Made by a program: the position numbers and the translations under genes. This document shows, piece by piece, positions 6,262-8,207 of a stretch of DNA of 8,207 bases. Numbering within the stretch: position 1 is the stretch's first letter; each line of letters starts with the position of its first letter. This DNA is from Anderseniella sp. (GTDB lineage Bacteria; Pseudomonadota; Alphaproteobacteria; Rhizobiales; Aestuariivirgaceae): assembly GCA_013041995.1 (NCBI GenBank), contig JABDRA010000232.1, positions 1 through 8,207 of the forward strand, given 5' to 3'. The notes beneath the pieces are model-generated. The model searched no databases. It was not told where the DNA came from and saw only the letters and a list, made by a program, of their open reading frames with translations.

Positions 6262-6864
6262 CTATTGAGCAGCGACCATGGCGCGATCAATAACCCGCAG
6301 CGAATTGTCCGCCCCGGTCCCGACAAATATCAACTCACCCGATTTGGGAAAGATGCCCGTCAGTGAGGTGATGTTGACCTGGTGTGTCACCAGAACCAGC
6401 GGCTTGTCTCCCGTGCGGGCTTGCAACCAGTTTTTCAAAGCCAGGGTCTGCGGTTCCCGCCTGTCTTGCAGGCGAAAGAACGAGTTGAGCGGCTCAAGGG
6501 TCCGAACCGTACCTAATGCGAGTAGCCTGGCAGTGTCCCGGCATCTGCACCAGGCACTCGTAAACACTTCAGCTTCAGCAATACCATTGGTTCGAAACAA
6601 GTTGCCCGTTTCACGTGCCTGTTGCCGCCCCTGGTCGGACAAGTTTCTCTGAGTATCGCATTTACTCACGTCAAAGTTTGCTGGATCGCCGGTGCCCGGC
6701 GCAAGGGCATGGCGCATGATCACGTAGGCCGTGCCGTTCTTAAGTGCGTCCCAGCCGGCTTGCCCGGCAGAGACCTGCTGGGCGGGCAACAGCAAAGAGA
6801 CCATGGACGCAAACAGCACGCCCCTTAGGAGAGCTGTCCTCCTGCTGCAGCGATCGTTACTCAA
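6262..6864 (-). CDS. Exported histidine phosphatase family protein
   Basis: Predicted periplasmic member of the histidine phosphatase (phosphoglycerate mutase-like) superfamily, 200 aa, substrate unknown. An N-terminal signal with a twin arginine, SRRTALLRG at 7-15, precedes a hydrophobic stretch and a likely cut after VSA (33). Catalytic residues visible: Arg51-His52 in IMRHALAPG (in place of the usual RHGE), Arg107 in TSAWCRCRDTA and His161 in LVTHQVNIT. The start is TTG: it overlaps the stop of the upstream peroxidase gene as TTGA (6864-6861), and GGGAG (6876-6872) lies 7 bases before it, so translational coupling is likely. It is last in a three-gene - strand operon and converges on the second methyltransferase with 23 bases between stops and no clear terminator. 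Whether the signal is Tat or Sec is not certain. Confidence 0.88.
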   Translation of the reverse strand: MSNDRCSRRTALLRGVLFASMVSLLLPAQQVSAGQAGWDALKNGTAYVIMRHALAPGTGDPANFDVSKCDTQRNLSDQGRQQARETGNLFRTNGIAEAEVFTSAWCRCRDTARLLALGTVRTLEPLNSFFRLQDRREPQTLALKNWLQARTGDKPLVLVTHQVNITSLTGIFPKSGELIFVGTGADNSLRVIDRAMVAAQ

Positions 6865-7430
6865 GACCTTGCTCCCAGGACTTTCTCAATCGCGCCGCGC
6901 ACCTGATTGCTGGTCGGTTCCACAGACGTTGCAAAGGTGGCGGCAATTTCTCCATTTCGGTCGAGAAGGATTTTGTGAAAGTTCCAGCGTGGTCGGGCTT
7001 CTTGTCCGGCCTGCTCAATCGCCCATTTGTAAAATGGATGGGCATCGCGGCCCGCAACATCGGTTCGATCGGCCAGCGGAAATGTCACGCCGTAATTCAA
7101 TGTGCAGAAATTCTGGATCTGCCCACCTTTAAGCGGCTCCTGACCGCCAAAATTGTTCGACGGAACACCAATCACAGTCAGGCCCTTGTCTTTGTAATCC
7201 TGCCACAGTTGCTCAAGCCCGGCATACTGCCCGGTGAAGCCGCATTCACTGGCGGTATTCACAACAAGCACTGCACGGTCGCGAAACCTGTCCAACGGCA
7301 AGGGATTGCCGTCAAAACCTGCGAAAGTGAACTGAAAACCGGAGGAATTGTCCGCGTTCACCGATGGGGCGGGAAGACACACGGCACCTGCAATCATTGC
7401 AGCTAAAATCGATCGGCGATTGAGGGTCAT
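6861..7430 (-). CDS. Glutathione peroxidase family protein, Cys type, Tat-exported
   Basis: Thiol peroxidase that reduces hydrogen or organic peroxides, predicted periplasmic. The protein is 189 aa from the chosen start. A twin-arginine signal, LNRRSILAAMIAGA at 3-16, has a likely cut after VNA (26). The peroxidatic Cys63 is in NTASECGFTGQY (Cys, not selenocysteine); Gln97 in NNFGGQEP and Trp149-Asn150 in PRWNFHK complete the catalytic tetrad. Cys109 in FCTLNYGVTFP matches the resolving Cys of yeast Gpx3-type enzymes, so a thioredoxin-like reductant is more likely than glutathione. The usual PCNQF is replaced by PSNNF. Start: three ATG codons in a row (7436, 7433, 7430) follow GGGAG directly; only the third has proper spacing, 6 bases. 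It lies 31 bases after the dehydrogenase gene stop and overlaps the phosphatase start by 4 bases. Confidence 0.94.
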   Translation of the reverse strand: MTLNRRSILAAMIAGAVCLPAPSVNADNSSGFQFTFAGFDGNPLPLDRFRDRAVLVVNTASECGFTGQYAGLEQLWQDYKDKGLTVIGVPSNNFGGQEPLKGGQIQNFCTLNYGVTFPLADRTDVAGRDAHPFYKWAIEQAGQEARPRWNFHKILLDRNGEIAATFATSVEPTSNQVRGAIEKVLGARS

Positions 7431-7436
7431 CATCAT

Positions 7437-7441
7437 CTCCC
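7437..7441 (-). promoter_or_regulatory. Ribosome binding site of the glutathione peroxidase gene
   Basis: GGGAG on the - strand touches the first of three consecutive in-frame ATG codons, so the third one, at 7430, has the normal 6-base spacing. Confidence 0.65.
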
Positions 7442-7461
7442 ATTAATATCTGGACAGCACA

Positions 7462-8169
7462 TCACCAGGCAATCTCCTGGCCGTCATAAGCAAAGAACGA
7501 ACCCGAGTTGTCACTGTCGGCCTTGTCGATCACATCAAGCAGCAGTCTGGCGGCATTGTTTGCCGACAATAGGGTCCGGTCGCCGGCAAATGGTGCAGAC
7601 AGCGGCGTCTCCACCGTACCGGGATGCAGCGCAAGGCATATTGCTTGCGGCCGCTTGCGGGCTATCTCAATAGAGGCCGTCTTGAGAAACATGTTCAGCG
7701 CCGCCTTTGACGCACGGTAACCGTACCAGCCGCCAAGCCGGTTGTCCTCAATGCTGCCGACACGCGCCGAAATTGTTGCAAACACACTGCGCTCGTGGCG
7801 CGGCATCAAATGATGAAAGTGCTTTAACAACAGCAGTGGCCCGGTGGCGTTGACGGCAAAGGAGCGGGCAATCAGATGGGGATCGACAGCGGAAATGGAT
7901 TTTTCCGGCTGCATATTGGCGTCATGCAGCAACCCCGTGGCGTCAAAGATCAAATGGACCGGACCTGTATCGGCCATTGCCGTGGCGGCCTGCTCAATCG
8001 ATGCTTCGTCCTCCAGATCGAGGACCGGAACCGTCGATCTTGAGTAACCGACAACCCCGCCGCACGCAGGTTCAGCTTCAAGAGTATTGAATATCTCCCG
8101 ACCAATTCCGCCACTTGATCCGAAAACCACAGCACGAAACCCGGTCGGGAAATTCTGAAATGACAGCAT
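7462..8169 (-). CDS. Short-chain dehydrogenase/reductase (SDR), C-factor-like
   Basis: NAD(P)-dependent oxidoreductase of the SDR superfamily, substrate unknown. From the ATG at 8169 the protein is 235 aa: cofactor-binding VVFGSSGGIGREI at 14-26, Asn107 in AVNATGP, catalytic Ser134 in ISARVGS, Tyr151 and Lys155 in YRASK, and LHPGTVETPL at 181-190. The TGxxxGxG motif has Gly-Ser for Thr-Gly, and a DATG replaces the usual NAG, as often seen in CsgA/C-factor-like members. Start is uncertain. A GTG at 8193 is in frame and the frame stays open to the right edge, so the true start could even lie outside; 8169 was preferred because it gives the usual short lead-in to the glycine motif, though its ribosome site is weak. 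It is the first visible gene of the operon with the peroxidase and phosphatase, and the only one without an export signal. Confidence 0.9.
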   Translation of the reverse strand: MLSFQNFPTGFRAVVFGSSGGIGREIFNTLEAEPACGGVVGYSRSTVPVLDLEDEASIEQAATAMADTGPVHLIFDATGLLHDANMQPEKSISAVDPHLIARSFAVNATGPLLLLKHFHHLMPRHERSVFATISARVGSIEDNRLGGWYGYRASKAALNMFLKTASIEIARKRPQAICLALHPGTVETPLSAPFAGDRTLLSANNAARLLLDVIDKADSDNSGSFFAYDGQEIAW

Positions 8170-8207
8170 CGATGTTTCAGGCCTTTGGAACACGGGATCA
8201 CTAACAC

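Noticed and set aside
6744..7406. 220-codon + strand open frame opposite the peroxidase and phosphatase genes
   Set aside because: Spans two real genes in antisense and shows no domain or ribosome site.

Overview
The window looks like ordinary chromosomal DNA from a proteobacterium, most likely an alphaproteobacterium. The evidence is moderately high GC, the KatG and Tat-exported glutathione peroxidase sequence types, a monoheme FccA next to an FccB flavoprotein, and AGGAG-type ribosome binding sites. I cannot name a genus. There are no RNA genes, CRISPR arrays, insertion sequences or phage genes. No gene-free stretch exceeds 300 bases; the longest is the 145-base divergent promoter region at 4606-4750.

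Layout, left to right. A 5'-truncated catalase-peroxidase gene (katG, + strand) ends at 1898. It converges on a two-gene sulfide dehydrogenase unit on the - strand, and a symmetric hairpin terminator sits between them (1938-1973). The unit is fccA (monoheme cytochrome c) followed by fccB (Tat-exported FAD subunit). A LysR-family regulator lies directly upstream on the same strand, and the 99-base gap between it and fccA carries two inverted repeats. The regulator is divergent from two tandem, dissimilar SAM-dependent methyltransferases on the + strand. The region between the regulator and the first methyltransferase carries two identical 10-bp boxes 22 bp apart. The second methyltransferase converges, after only 23 bases, on a second - strand operon: a short-chain dehydrogenase/reductase (at or running off the right edge), a Tat-exported Cys-type glutathione peroxidase, and an exported histidine-phosphatase-fold protein. 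The last two overlap by four bases (TTGA).

How the genes may work together. KatG and the peroxidase both remove peroxides, one in the cytoplasm and one predicted in the periplasm. FccAB oxidises sulfide in the periplasm and passes electrons to cytochrome c. Four products (FccA, FccB, peroxidase, phosphatase) carry export signals, three of them with a twin arginine. The LysR protein is the natural candidate regulator of the first methyltransferase, of fccAB, or of both. The methyltransferase substrates cannot be read from sequence. I see no clearly new multigene system. The points most worth checking are the regulatory repeats around the LysR gene, the monoheme type of FccA, and the methyltransferase pair beside a sulfide oxidase.
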